Shown here in pieces: positions 34,407-45,734 of a stretch of 45,734 nt of DNA; positions within the stretch are counted from its first letter, which is position 1, and the number at the start of each line of letters is the position of its first letter. The notes under the pieces are model-generated. The model did not search any database, had not been told where the DNA came from, and saw only the letters and a list, made by a program, of their open reading frames with translations. Both the position numbers and the translations under genes were made by a program. The stretch comes from Verrucomicrobiales bacterium (GTDB taxonomy: Bacteria; Verrucomicrobiota; Verrucomicrobiia; Limisphaerales; UBA9464), in NCBI GenBank assembly GCA_027489875.1, contig JAIXZE010000386.1:1-45734 (forward strand), read 5' to 3'.

Positions 34407-36443
34407 TCAGTGGGCAGCCATCGGAGCGATGGCATTCCGGGCCCGGGTGAGCTGTTCCGGGGTGCCCAGCAGCAGGAGTTGGTCGCCGGTGAGGAGTTCT
34501 TCGTCCGGGCCCGGATTCACAATCGAGGCGGAGCCGCGGGCGATGCCGACGACGCTGGCACCGGTGGTGGCACGGAGCTGGAGTTCGCGGATCAGGCGCC
34601 TTTCGGCCGGTGAACCGGGGGCGACGGCGACCTGTTCGATGCTGGCCCCGAGCAGGAGGCCGGCGGGTGAGGGCGAGGGATCGGGATCGGGATCGGTCTT
34701 GGTTTCCGACAAGGTTTCCTCCAGGGCCACCTGGGCTTCGGAGTAGACCCGGATGGACGATTTCCAGAGCACCCAGGTGAGCAGAGCGATGACAACCAGC
34801 AGCAGGACGAGCACGTTGGCTGGCGGGAGGATCGCGGAGCTCATGGCCATGCCGAACAGGACCAAGGCGACAAGTCCGGCGAGAGGGATGACGGTGGACA
34901 CGATGCGCCGGATGGAGTCCGTGCGTGCGCCGGCGTTGGCCTGGGTGACGCGGAGTTCGGCAACGAGCATTCCAAGCGCCTGGAGCTTGCGGAATGTCGC
35001 GATGAAAAGGGGCAGACCGGCCAGGACGGCCGCGAGCCAGACGATCGAACCCAGGATCGCGGGTTCCTGAAGTGCTTCCGGAAGCCACGGAAACGGACGG
35101 CGACCAAAGAACGCGGCAATGATGAAGATGCCGGCGAGCAGCACGGTATTGAGCAGCATCTGGAGCGACCATTTCCGGATGAGGCGGCCGGCCATGCTCA
35201 TCTTGCGGCCGCTGCCAAGACGGCCCACCCATTGGGTGTAGACCTCCAGGGCCCCCAGGAATCCGGCGGGCGCGAGGCGATCGAATCCGCTCACCAGCTT
35301 GTCCGTGCTGCGGATCAGGTAGGGGGTGGCGAGGGTGGTGATGGCGGAGACGGCGACGGCGATGGGATAGAGGAACCCGCTGGTGACCTTCAGCGAAACG
35401 CCGAGGGCAGCGATGATGAACGAGAACTCGCCGATCTGCGCAAGCCCCATGCCCACGCGGAGGGAGCTGCGGGTGTCGTTCCCTGCGATGAAGGTTCCGA
35501 AGGCGCAGGTCAGGACCTTTCCAACGATGACGGCCACGGTGATGGCTGCGATGGGAAAGGCGTATTGGACGAGGAGCTTCGGCTCGATCAACAGGCCGAT
35601 GGCGACGAAGAACACCGCGCTGAACATGTCCCGGACCGGTTCGATGAGGTGTTCGATCTTGCCGATCTGGCGCGACTCCGAGATCACCGCACCGATCACA
35701 AACGCCCCGAGGGCGACGCTGTATCCGAGCTTCATGGCCAGAAGGGAGAATCCGAAACAGAGGCCGAGCACGGTCACGAGGAGCATTTCATTGCTCTTGT
35801 AGCGGGCGACGTAGGCCAGCAGGCGCGGGACGGCGATCAATCCCAGGACGAGCGCGGTGACCAGGAAGATGGAGAGCTTGCCGAGCGTGCTACCGATGTC
35901 CCCGATGCTGAGGGATCCGGTCATGGCGATGCCGGAGAGCAGGGCGATCATGACGATGGCGAGGATGTCCTCGATGATCAGGATGCCGAAGATGAGCGAG
36001 GCGAAATGCTCCTTGGCGAGGCCGAGCTCGCCGAGGGCCTTGACGATGATGGTCGTCGACGAAATGGAAAGCATGGCCCCCAGGAAGAGGCTGTCCATGT
36101 GGCTCCAGTCGAACCATCGGCCGAGTTCGTAGCCGACCGCGGCCATCAATACGATTTCGAGGACTGCGGCGAGGAGCGCGGTGAGTCCGACGGCTTTCAG
36201 CTTCCGGAGGTTGAACTCCAGTCCGAGGGAAAACATCAACAGGATGATGCCCAGTTCCGCGAGGGTCTCGATGGTGTGCTGGTCCCGGATCAGCGCGTAC
36301 GGTGGAGTGTGGGGACCGATGATCAATCCAGCCAGGATGTAGCCGAGGACGACCGGTTGCTTGAGCCGGTGGAAGAGGAGCGTCACGAGGGCCGCGACGA
36401 TCATCACTATGGCGAGATCCTGGAGGAACGTGGATGTGTGCAT
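34407..36443 (-). CDS. CPA2 cation:proton antiporter (KefB-like) with TrkA-C domain
   Basis: A 678-residue membrane transporter. Residues 1-385 form the Na+/H+ exchanger domain with about twelve helices, including LGYILAGLIIGP, LMFSLGLEFNLRKLK, SISSTTIIVKALGE and GILIIEDILAIVMIALL (the ion-site ED pair). A second set of helices (about 430-570) resembles an added membrane region. After a DPDPDPSPSP linker, the last 75 residues form a TrkA-C/RCK-C type domain (GDQLLLLGTPEQL), which may bind a regulatory ligand. There is no RCK-N nucleotide domain, unlike classical KefB/KefC. Probably potassium or sodium efflux against protons; ion specificity is not readable. Transcribed alone, ending at the shared terminator. 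Confidence 0.88.
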   Translation of the reverse strand: MHTSTFLQDLAIVMIVAALVTLLFHRLKQPVVLGYILAGLIIGPHTPPYALIRDQHTIETLAELGIILLMFSLGLEFNLRKLKAVGLTALLAAVLEIVLMAAVGYELGRWFDWSHMDSLFLGAMLSISSTTIIVKALGELGLAKEHFASLIFGILIIEDILAIVMIALLSGIAMTGSLSIGDIGSTLGKLSIFLVTALVLGLIAVPRLLAYVARYKSNEMLLVTVLGLCFGFSLLAMKLGYSVALGAFVIGAVISESRQIGKIEHLIEPVRDMFSAVFFVAIGLLIEPKLLVQYAFPIAAITVAVIVGKVLTCAFGTFIAGNDTRSSLRVGMGLAQIGEFSFIIAALGVSLKVTSGFLYPIAVAVSAITTLATPYLIRSTDKLVSGFDRLAPAGFLGALEVYTQWVGRLGSGRKMSMAGRLIRKWSLQMLLNTVLLAGIFIIAAFFGRRPFPWLPEALQEPAILGSIVWLAAVLAGLPLFIATFRKLQALGMLVAELRVTQANAGARTDSIRRIVSTVIPLAGLVALVLFGMAMSSAILPPANVLVLLLVVIALLTWVLWKSSIRVYSEAQVALEETLSETKTDPDPDPSPSPAGLLLGASIEQVAVAPGSPAERRLIRELQLRATTGASVVGIARGSASIVNPGPDEELLTGDQLLLLGTPEQLTRARNAIAPMAAH

Positions 36444-36564
36444 CGTTTTGTCGGCGGACGGCTTCGGTTGCCTTCAGTCTACCTAGGTGTGCGGTTGGCC
36501 CAAGGCAAGGTTGCATCTGGATTCGCTGTTGCGTTGGTGCGGCGGGGCGGCGTACCTCAAGAGG

Positions 36565-37857
36565 ATGATCACTCCCGAGAGTTGTGCCCTGGTTCCAGGG
36601 ATGGGTCGCTTGCTGGGCATCGTCTTGTTTTCGCTGTGCGCGTTGGCCGAGGACAAGGCCGCGGTGCTCGCGAAGCCCGGAAGTGCCGCGGCCTTGGCCG
36701 GAGGGGCGAAGTCACCGGGTGGTGGCGGTTATCGGAGCACGGTGACGAACGGTGTCGTGGAGGTGCCGGTGGTGGTGGTGGGCGGGACGCCTTATCAGAT
36801 GGGCTGGCATTTTGGGCATCTGATGAAGGCGGAGATCAACGCGTTCGTTCCGGCGGTGGTGGCGGGCTTCAAGAAGGAACTGGGCGTTGGGGACGCCGAT
36901 CTCGACGACGTCTGGGCAGCGACCGCGGGGTACACGGATGATCGCGTGGAACAGGAGATCCTCGGGGTTGCCCAGGGGGCGGGCCTTCCCGTGCGGTTGA
37001 TGCAGCATGCCCACTGCCTTCCACTGCTGATGCCGTATTCGTGCAGCAGCATCGCGGCGTGGGGGGCGTCCACGGCGGATGGGCATCTTTACCAGACGCG
37101 AAATCTCGATTGGTCCCTTGAGGCCGGTGCCCACGAATTCCCGGTGGTGCTGGTCCGGTTGCCGGTTGAGGGACGGGCCCATGTGACGCCCACCTTCGCG
37201 GGCGTGGTCGGCGCCCATTGCGGTATGAACGCCGCCGGGATCGTGCTTTCGGAGATGGGTGATGCCTCGCGGAAGGATGCTCCGTACGACGTGCACGCGC
37301 CGCATTTCACGGCTTGGTTCCGGACGATGCTCTACGACGCCGGTTCCCTCACCGAGGCGATGAGTATATTCGGGCGTCAGTCGCAGACCAAGCGCTACCA
37401 CTTTGTCTTCGGCGATGGGCGCACGGAGAAGCGGGCGGTCAAGATCCGGACCGATGCGCGTGTCCAGGGGGGCGACCGGGTCAAGGTGTGGAGGGACGCG
37501 GATGCTTCCGATGAACTCGCCCCGCAGGTGCTTTCGTGCGTGGTCTATCAGGACGAGGGACGGGGAGCGTTCCCGACGTTGTCGAAGAGCCTTGGGCGCC
37601 TCGACGGGCCGGCGATGATTGCGTTGGCCAACTCAATCCCGATCAAGGGCGGGAACGTGATGAACGCGGTGTTTGATGGTACCGGTCTGCGGATGTGGGT
37701 GAGTTACGCCCACGGTTCCGAGGAAGCCTACCAGCGGCCGTATGTGCATCTCGACCTGCTGGCGCTGGATGGTGACCACGATGGAATCGGCGACCTGGCG
37801 GAGGGAGCGCAGGATCGCGATTCCGATGGGAAGCCCGACTTCCTGGGTGGGCGCTGA
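36565..37857 (+). CDS. exported C45-type autoproteolytic hydrolase/acyltransferase
   Basis: Probable N-terminal-nucleophile hydrolase of the C45 (acyl-CoA:6-APA acyltransferase-like) family, about 430 residues. It has an exported-type N-terminus (a hydrophobic run LLGIVLFSLCALA; starting at ATG 36601 gives a cleaner signal peptide, while ATG 36565 gives 12 more residues). The predicted autocleavage nucleophile is Cys160 in PYSCSSIAAWG, followed by YQTRNLDWSLEAG. NAAGIVLSEMG further on is typical of the family. The C-terminus has two Asp-rich segments (GDHDGIGD and RDSDGKPD) like thrombospondin type 3 calcium-binding repeats, frequent in Verrucomicrobial exported proteins. The substrate is unknown. 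Confidence 0.8.
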   Translation: MITPESCALVPGMGRLLGIVLFSLCALAEDKAAVLAKPGSAAALAGGAKSPGGGGYRSTVTNGVVEVPVVVVGGTPYQMGWHFGHLMKAEINAFVPAVVAGFKKELGVGDADLDDVWAATAGYTDDRVEQEILGVAQGAGLPVRLMQHAHCLPLLMPYSCSSIAAWGASTADGHLYQTRNLDWSLEAGAHEFPVVLVRLPVEGRAHVTPTFAGVVGAHCGMNAAGIVLSEMGDASRKDAPYDVHAPHFTAWFRTMLYDAGSLTEAMSIFGRQSQTKRYHFVFGDGRTEKRAVKIRTDARVQGGDRVKVWRDADASDELAPQVLSCVVYQDEGRGAFPTLSKSLGRLDGPAMIALANSIPIKGGNVMNAVFDGTGLRMWVSYAHGSEEAYQRPYVHLDLLALDGDHDGIGDLAEGAQDRDSDGKPDFLGGR

Positions 37858-37859
37858 GG

Positions 37860-39200
37860 CTAGAAGCCCATGCCGGGCATCTTCCCGCCGAACTTGCCCA
37901 TCATCTTCTGGAACTTGTTCATCTTGCGCATCATCTCGCGCATTTCATCGAAGCGCTTCAGGAGGTTGTTCACCTCCGCGACGGTCACGCCGCTGCCCTT
38001 GGCGATGCGCATCCGGCGCTTGCCATTCAGGATTTCGGGGTGATTGCGCTCCTTGGGGGTCATGCCGCAGAGGATGCCTTCCATGCGCTTGAATTCGCGT
38101 TCGCTCTTGGAGAGGTCGGCACCGCGGATCATGTCACTGCCACCGGGCAGCAGCTTCACGACGTCTTCGAGGGGGCCGAGCTTCTTCATCTCGCGGAGCT
38201 GGGAGAGGAAGTCCTCGAGGGTGAAGTTGCCCTTGCGCATCTTCTCCTCGAGTTCCATCGCCTTCTTCTGGTCGACGGCCTCGGCGGCCTTCTCGACCAG
38301 CGTCACGACGTCGCCCATGCCCAGGATGCGTTGGGCCATGCGCTCCGGGTGGAACGGTTCGAAATCCTCGGGCTTCTCGCCGGTGCCCATGAACTTGATG
38401 GGCTTGCCGACGACGGACCGGAAGGAGAGGGCGGCACCACCGCGCGCATCGCCGTCGAGCTTGGTCAGGATCGCGCCGGTGACGCCGAGGGCCTTGTCGA
38501 AGTGCGTGGCGACATTGACGGCTTCCTGGCCGGTGGCGGCATCGAGGACGAGGAGGATCTCCGAGGGCTGGATGAGGCCCTTCAGCCGGACGAGTTCCTG
38601 GACGAGGGGCTCGTCAATCTGGAGACGGCCCGCCGTGTCGAAGATCACCGTGTTGCGCCCAGTCGCGGCGGCGTGGGCGAGGGCGTCGCGACCGATCTTG
38701 AGGACGTCCTTTTCGCCGTGCTGGAGGAAGACGGGCACCTCGACCTTGTCACCGAGGACCTTGAGCTGGTCCATGGCGGCGGGGCGGTAGACGTCCGCGG
38801 CGACGAGGAGCACCTGGCGGCCCTGTTTCTGGAGGAGGCGCGCGAGCTTGGCGGAGGAAGTGGTCTTGCCGGACCCATGCAAGCCGCACATCAGGATGCA
38901 GGTGGGGTTTCCGGAGAGCTGGAGTCCGGCGTTCTCCGAGCCGAGCAGCACCACGAGTTCGTCGTGGATGATCTTGACCATCTGCTGGCCCGGCTGGACG
39001 GATTGCAGGACCTGCTCGCCGAGCGCCTTGTTGCGCACCGTTTCGATGAAGTCCTTCGCGACCTTGAAATGGACATCCGCTTCCAAAAGCGCGAGCCGAA
39101 CGTCGCGAAGGGAATCGCTGACATTGGACTCTGAAATCTTTCCGAGTCCGCGCAGATTGCGAAAGACGTTCTGGAGCCGGGAGCTCAACGAGTCGAACAT
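37860..39200 (-). CDS. ffh: signal recognition particle protein Ffh
   Basis: GTPase of the signal recognition particle, which targets nascent inner-membrane proteins to FtsY. The N-domain helical bundle is residues 1-90. In the G-domain, G1 is GLHGSGKTT (106-114), DVYRPAA lies in the insertion region, G3 is DTAGR, and TKLDGDARGG follows. The Met-rich M-domain binds 4.5S RNA and signal sequences (GMTPKERNHPEILNGKRRMRIAKGSGV, then a Met-rich end finishing PGMGF). Length 446 is normal. ATG 39200 is the family start (MFDSLSSRLQ); a longer frame to 39236 is unlikely. It diverges from the phospholipase D gene, with only 22 bases between the two starts. Confidence 0.96.
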   Translation of the reverse strand: MFDSLSSRLQNVFRNLRGLGKISESNVSDSLRDVRLALLEADVHFKVAKDFIETVRNKALGEQVLQSVQPGQQMVKIIHDELVVLLGSENAGLQLSGNPTCILMCGLHGSGKTTSSAKLARLLQKQGRQVLLVAADVYRPAAMDQLKVLGDKVEVPVFLQHGEKDVLKIGRDALAHAAATGRNTVIFDTAGRLQIDEPLVQELVRLKGLIQPSEILLVLDAATGQEAVNVATHFDKALGVTGAILTKLDGDARGGAALSFRSVVGKPIKFMGTGEKPEDFEPFHPERMAQRILGMGDVVTLVEKAAEAVDQKKAMELEEKMRKGNFTLEDFLSQLREMKKLGPLEDVVKLLPGGSDMIRGADLSKSEREFKRMEGILCGMTPKERNHPEILNGKRRMRIAKGSGVTVAEVNNLLKRFDEMREMMRKMNKFQKMMGKFGGKMPGMGF

Positions 39201-39222
39201 GGTCGCGGACGTTAGGAAGCCT

Positions 39223-40386
39223 GTGGGCATCGGCAAAGATCAAATTGGATGTGAGTGTGGCGCGGAGTGGCTGCCTTCGGGCGGTGTGGGACTGCCGCGG
39301 ATGCTTGCGGCCATCGAACTGGCGACACGGAGCGTGTGCCTGGAGATGTACATTTTCCAGGCCAGCGGCCCGGGTGAGGAGTTCCGCCAGGCGCTGGTCT
39401 CCGCCGCCGAGCGCGGGGTTCGCGTGCGTGTCCTGCTGGACGCCCTCGGGTCCGGTGGATTGGGCGAGGAGTATTGGCGGACATTGATCCGCGCGGGCGG
39501 GGAGGTTCGCGTGTTTCACCGCATGCGCAGTCGCCTCGCCATGGTGCGCAATCACCGGAAGATGCTGCTCTGCGACGGCCGCCTCGCCTTTGTCATCGGG
39601 TTCAACATCGGATCCGTCTACGACGGGGATGGGGTGGAAGCAGGCTGGCGGGACACGGGCGTGCTGCTGGAAGGCGCGCCGGCCATCGAGTTGCAGCGGC
39701 TCTTCGAGGAACAATACGCCGTGGCGGCCATGCGGCATCCGACCTCGGCGCGCTTGATGCGTCGAAGGGAGCAGCCCACGAGCGAATGCGGCGGCGAGGT
39801 CCGGATCCTGCCGGTCACGCCAGGCCGTGGCCCCAGTTGCATGACGACCGCGATCGAGGAGGACCTGATCCACACGGCGAGGACGGGAGGGGAAGTCGTG
39901 ATTGTCAGTCCCTATCTGGTTCCGACGCCGCCGTTGCGACGGGCCTTCCGAAAGTCCGTGCACAACGGGGTGAGGCTGCGATTGGTTGTCCCGTTGCAGA
40001 ATGATGTCCGGATCTCGCAACTGGCATCCCGGCGACTGTATGCCGGCTTCCTGCGGGCGGGCATCGACATCCTCGAGTACACCCCTCAGATGCTGCACGC
40101 GAAGGTGTTTCTTTTCCCGCACGCGGTGTACGTGGGGTCCTCCAATCTGGATCCCCGGAGCCTGCACCTGAACTTCGAGGTCATGGTCCGCCTCACGGGC
40201 GAAAGGGTTCTTTCCCAGGCGCGGGCAGACGTCGCTGATCTGGTCCGGCGTTCGCGTCCGGTGGACCCCCGTCAATGGGCGCGATCCCGTTCGTGGTGGA
40301 TGCGGTTGCGGGAGGAGTGGGCTTTCTGGGTGTTGTACCGGATTGATCCGTGGGTCACCGCATGGGCGGCGGGCAGCGCGCGGTGA
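39223..40386 (+). CDS. cardiolipin synthase-like phospholipase D
   Basis: Phosphatidyltransferase-type enzyme with two PLD domains, about 387 residues and without the N-terminal transmembrane helices of ClsA, so closer to ClsB. The first HKD motif is intact: H111, K113, D118 (HRKMLLCD). In the second, His292 and Lys294 are present but the Asp position (299) is Pro (HAKVFLFP), followed by the usual GSSNLDPRS. GTG 39223 is preceded by TTAGGAAG at good spacing. ATG 39199 would share its bases with the ffh start codon, and ATG 39301 would remove the first strand. The C-terminus is basic with a Trp-rich amphipathic segment. Confidence 0.85.
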   Translation: MGIGKDQIGCECGAEWLPSGGVGLPRMLAAIELATRSVCLEMYIFQASGPGEEFRQALVSAAERGVRVRVLLDALGSGGLGEEYWRTLIRAGGEVRVFHRMRSRLAMVRNHRKMLLCDGRLAFVIGFNIGSVYDGDGVEAGWRDTGVLLEGAPAIELQRLFEEQYAVAAMRHPTSARLMRRREQPTSECGGEVRILPVTPGRGPSCMTTAIEEDLIHTARTGGEVVIVSPYLVPTPPLRRAFRKSVHNGVRLRLVVPLQNDVRISQLASRRLYAGFLRAGIDILEYTPQMLHAKVFLFPHAVYVGSSNLDPRSLHLNFEVMVRLTGERVLSQARADVADLVRRSRPVDPRQWARSRSWWMRLREEWAFWVLYRIDPWVTAWAAGSAR

Positions 40387-40389
40387 AGG

Positions 40390-42150
40390 TCAGGCCCGGA
40401 ACAGTTGGCCGAGCTTCTTGCCCATGATCCGGCCGGCAATCAGGAGGCTGGACGTCAGGATGAGCATGCCGATCACGCCCAGGGCGCAGGCGACCGAGGG
40501 TGCGGAAGGGTTGATCCGGCCCATCAATTGCCAGATTTGCTTCGTCACGGGAAAGAACTGGTCCCGCATGGCGAGGATGAGGGAATCGCTGACCTCCAGC
40601 ATCGCGAACGAAAAGGTCAGGATAGTTCCAGCAACCAGGTTCGCCGCCACCAAGGGCAGCGTGATGCGGCGCAAGGTGCGCAGCGGAGAAGCTCCAAGGC
40701 TGGCGCTGGCTTCCTCGAGTGTGACCGAGGTTTGCTGGAATCCTGCGTAGGCCGAACGGACGATGTAGGGCAGACGACGCACCGAGTAGGAGATGATCAG
40801 GAGCAGGGTGGGGTTCGTTCGTGGATCAAACCAGCCGTCGAGCACAGGATGCGTCTTCTCGTTGATGTCGAAACCGGCAACGTACCCGAAGGCGAGCACG
40901 AGTCCCGGAATGGCGAGAGGCAACATCGCAAGCGCGTCGATGAGCCCGGCAAAGGGCAGGCGACGGCGGGTGAGCAGCCACGCGATCAGGACGCCCAGGA
41001 TCAGGTCGATGAAGGCGCTGATCGATGAGTAGAACAGGCTGTTCCGGATGGACGACGCCGTGAGGCCGTGTCCGAAGACCTCGGTGAAATGGGCCGTCGT
41101 CCACTCCTGCGGCAGGATGGAGAAGAACCATTTGCCGGCGAAGGCCTGGAGGATGACGGCGAAATGCGGCAGCAGGGCGACGCAGACCAACCCGCCCCCG
41201 GCGAGCCACGCGATGACGGCCTGCGAGCGCGAGGCGGAGCTTTCTGCGGCGGCCGTGTGCCCGCGGGCGATCATGGCATGGGACCGGCGGGCGAAGAGCC
41301 GTTTCGACAGCGTGAAGAGCAGGACGGTCACCATCAGCACCACCACGACCAGCGCGTATCCCTGTGGGTTGGTGTTGAGGTCATTCACCGCATCGAAGAT
41401 CTGCACCGGCACCAATCGCGGAAAACCGAAGATCAGGGGTGTTCCGAGATCCGTGAAACTCCAGATCCAGACGATGATCGCCCCGGCGAACCAACCGGGC
41501 AGGATCAGGGGGAGGGTCACCGTCCGAAACAGACGTGCACTGGAGGCCCCCAGGTTCTGGGCTGCCTCGCGAAGCGTCGGGTCCACGTTCGCCATGGCGG
41601 CGGACACGTTGAGGAAGAGGATTGGGTACAGGTTCAGCATCTGCAGGATCAGGATCCCCCAGAATCCGCCCGCTCCCAGCCAGTCGATGGGATCGGCGGG
41701 ATCACCGAGCCCCACCTTCTGGAGGAGGAGGTTGAGGGATCCGTACCGCGCGAGGATCTGCTTCAGTCCGATGGCACCGACGAACGGCGGCATGATCATC
41801 GGGATCAGGAGCAGGGAGGAGAGGATGCTGCGCCCGGTGAACTGCCATCGCGTGAAGATGTGGGCCAGCGGCAGGGTGATGAGGCTGCAGCCGAGGGTGG
41901 TGAGCGTGGCGAGGAGCGCTGAATTCAGGAGGGATTCCCGTTGGACGGGGCTCTGGAACAGCAGGACGAAGTACTTGAGGGTGAACTCATCTCCCGCACC
42001 AAACCCCCGCCGGAGCATGAAGCTCAGCGGATAGAACAGGAATGCCAGGAAGAAGACCGCCAGCACTCCCAGGAATGCCAGTGTCCAGCCGTTGAGATCC
42101 CATCGTCGCACCCGCGCACTTCCCGTTCGGCAGGGCGAAGATTCAAGCAT
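40390..42150 (-). CDS. two-domain ABC permease (iron/thiamine type)
   Basis: Inner-membrane permease of the FbpB/ThiP type, 586 residues, in which two BPD_transp_1 domains are fused. About twelve hydrophobic segments are present. Each half has a conserved coupling loop with an EAA-like pattern: the first REAAQNLGASSARLFRTVTLPLILPG, the second EEASASLGASPLRTLRRITLPLVAAN. The family imports ferric iron, other metals or thiamine with a periplasmic binding protein and an ATPase. Neither partner lies in the window, so this is an orphan permease or its partners lie elsewhere. ATG 42150 gives a short basic N-terminus; the longer frame to 42306 runs through palindromic repeats and is rejected. Confidence 0.9.
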   Translation of the reverse strand: MLESSPCRTGSARVRRWDLNGWTLAFLGVLAVFFLAFLFYPLSFMLRRGFGAGDEFTLKYFVLLFQSPVQRESLLNSALLATLTTLGCSLITLPLAHIFTRWQFTGRSILSSLLLIPMIMPPFVGAIGLKQILARYGSLNLLLQKVGLGDPADPIDWLGAGGFWGILILQMLNLYPILFLNVSAAMANVDPTLREAAQNLGASSARLFRTVTLPLILPGWFAGAIIVWIWSFTDLGTPLIFGFPRLVPVQIFDAVNDLNTNPQGYALVVVVLMVTVLLFTLSKRLFARRSHAMIARGHTAAAESSASRSQAVIAWLAGGGLVCVALLPHFAVILQAFAGKWFFSILPQEWTTAHFTEVFGHGLTASSIRNSLFYSSISAFIDLILGVLIAWLLTRRRLPFAGLIDALAMLPLAIPGLVLAFGYVAGFDINEKTHPVLDGWFDPRTNPTLLLIISYSVRRLPYIVRSAYAGFQQTSVTLEEASASLGASPLRTLRRITLPLVAANLVAGTILTFSFAMLEVSDSLILAMRDQFFPVTKQIWQLMGRINPSAPSVACALGVIGMLILTSSLLIAGRIMGKKLGQLFRA

Positions 42151-42194
42151 CAAGTGGAGGCGGACGAAGGTGAGCGGATACCGGAAGCCGGTGC

Positions 42195-42236
42195 TTTTGC
42201 AACTGGACGTCGCATATGCGACGTCCGGATGCAAAA
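42195..42236. repeat. 42-bp imperfect palindrome
   Basis: Centre at 42215.5, with the core ACGTCGCATATGCGACGT (18 bases, self-complementary). Nineteen of 21 arm positions pair; the ends are TTTTGCA and TGCAAAA. A related palindrome lies 72 bases further on. Both are upstream of the ABC permease gene and downstream of ligA. Confidence 0.9.
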
Positions 42237-42266
42237 CGGGGGCGAAAAACGAGGATTCGAGGGGTG

Positions 42267-42308
42267 ATTTGCAATCGCACGTCGCATATGCGACGTGCGA
42301 TTGCAAAT
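42267..42308. repeat. 42-bp perfect palindrome
   Basis: Every position from 42267 pairs with its partner to 42308 around centre 42287.5. The core is the same 18 bases as the first palindrome; outer ends are ATTTGCA and TGCAAAT. It differs from the first copy at positions changed on both arms, so pairing is kept. Confidence 0.95.
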
Positions 42309-42340
42309 GGAGGGGGATGGAGGGGGATGGAGGGGCGAAA
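42309..42340 (+). repeat. G-rich 10-bp tandem repeat
   Basis: GGAGGGGGAT occurs twice in tandem followed by GGAGGGG, directly after the perfect palindrome. Four or more G-runs on one strand could form a G-quadruplex. Confidence 0.75.
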
Positions 42341-42364
42341 CGCGGAAGGTGTAACCGGGGAGGG

Positions 42365-45734
<3,370 letters not shown>

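Noticed and set aside
42151-42306. N-terminal extension of the ABC permease (MQSHVAYATCDCK and similar)
   Set aside because: It is the translation of the two palindromic repeats, not protein sequence; the permease family start fits ATG 42150.

Overview
The window is GC-rich, gene-dense chromosomal DNA of a diderm (outer-membrane) bacterium. The gene content includes a type II secretion/type IV pilus-type machine with a secretin, a Tat-exported sugar isomerase beside a Gfo/Idh/MocA oxidoreductase, a DUF2723-TPR membrane protein, a DUF885 protein, a single-chain glycyl-tRNA synthetase and a surface protein ending in a Verrucomicrobia-style C-terminal module. Together these point to the PVC superphylum, most likely Verrucomicrobiota; this is inference from gene content, as no rRNA is present.

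Layout. 1-8230: a colinear, partly overlapping operon for a secretion or pilus machine (GspL/PilM-like, GspM/PilO-like, a PilT-like ATPase, a GspE/PilB ATPase, GspF, secretin). 8412-12507: a four-gene MacB/Lol-type ABC exporter (ATPase, two FtsX-like permeases, membrane-fusion adaptor). 12608-16712: a YgiQ-type radical SAM protein, a PQQ-like beta-propeller protein and a family 9 glycosyltransferase. 16946-22212 (minus): an outer-membrane barrel protein, a family 4 glycosyltransferase and a large DUF2723-TPR membrane protein. 22318-27313 (plus): Gfo/Idh/MocA oxidoreductase, Tat-exported TIM-barrel protein, glyS and an AI-2E family transporter. 27371-30360 (minus): rph, histidine phosphatase and prmA in one operon, then a 2Fe-2S ferredoxin. 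30679-30753: tRNA-Val(CAC). 31070-34330 (plus): DUF885 protein and a group 1/2 sigma-70 factor. 34407-45734: CPA2 antiporter (minus), C45-type hydrolase (plus), ffh (minus), phospholipase D/cardiolipin synthase (plus), two-domain ABC permease (minus), ligA (minus) and a 5'-truncated surface protein (minus).

The most unusual content is in the non-coding DNA. A family of paired, oppositely oriented small hairpins (REPIN-like) occurs four times, always between genes; two copies flank the tRNA, and one of these is enclosed by long terminal inverted repeats. Two related 42-bp palindromes, one perfect, lie 72 bp apart upstream of the ABC permease and differ at positions that change together on both arms. 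A third hairpin repeat occurs three times downstream of the outer-membrane protein gene. No CRISPR array, prophage, complete insertion sequence or recognisable defence system was seen.
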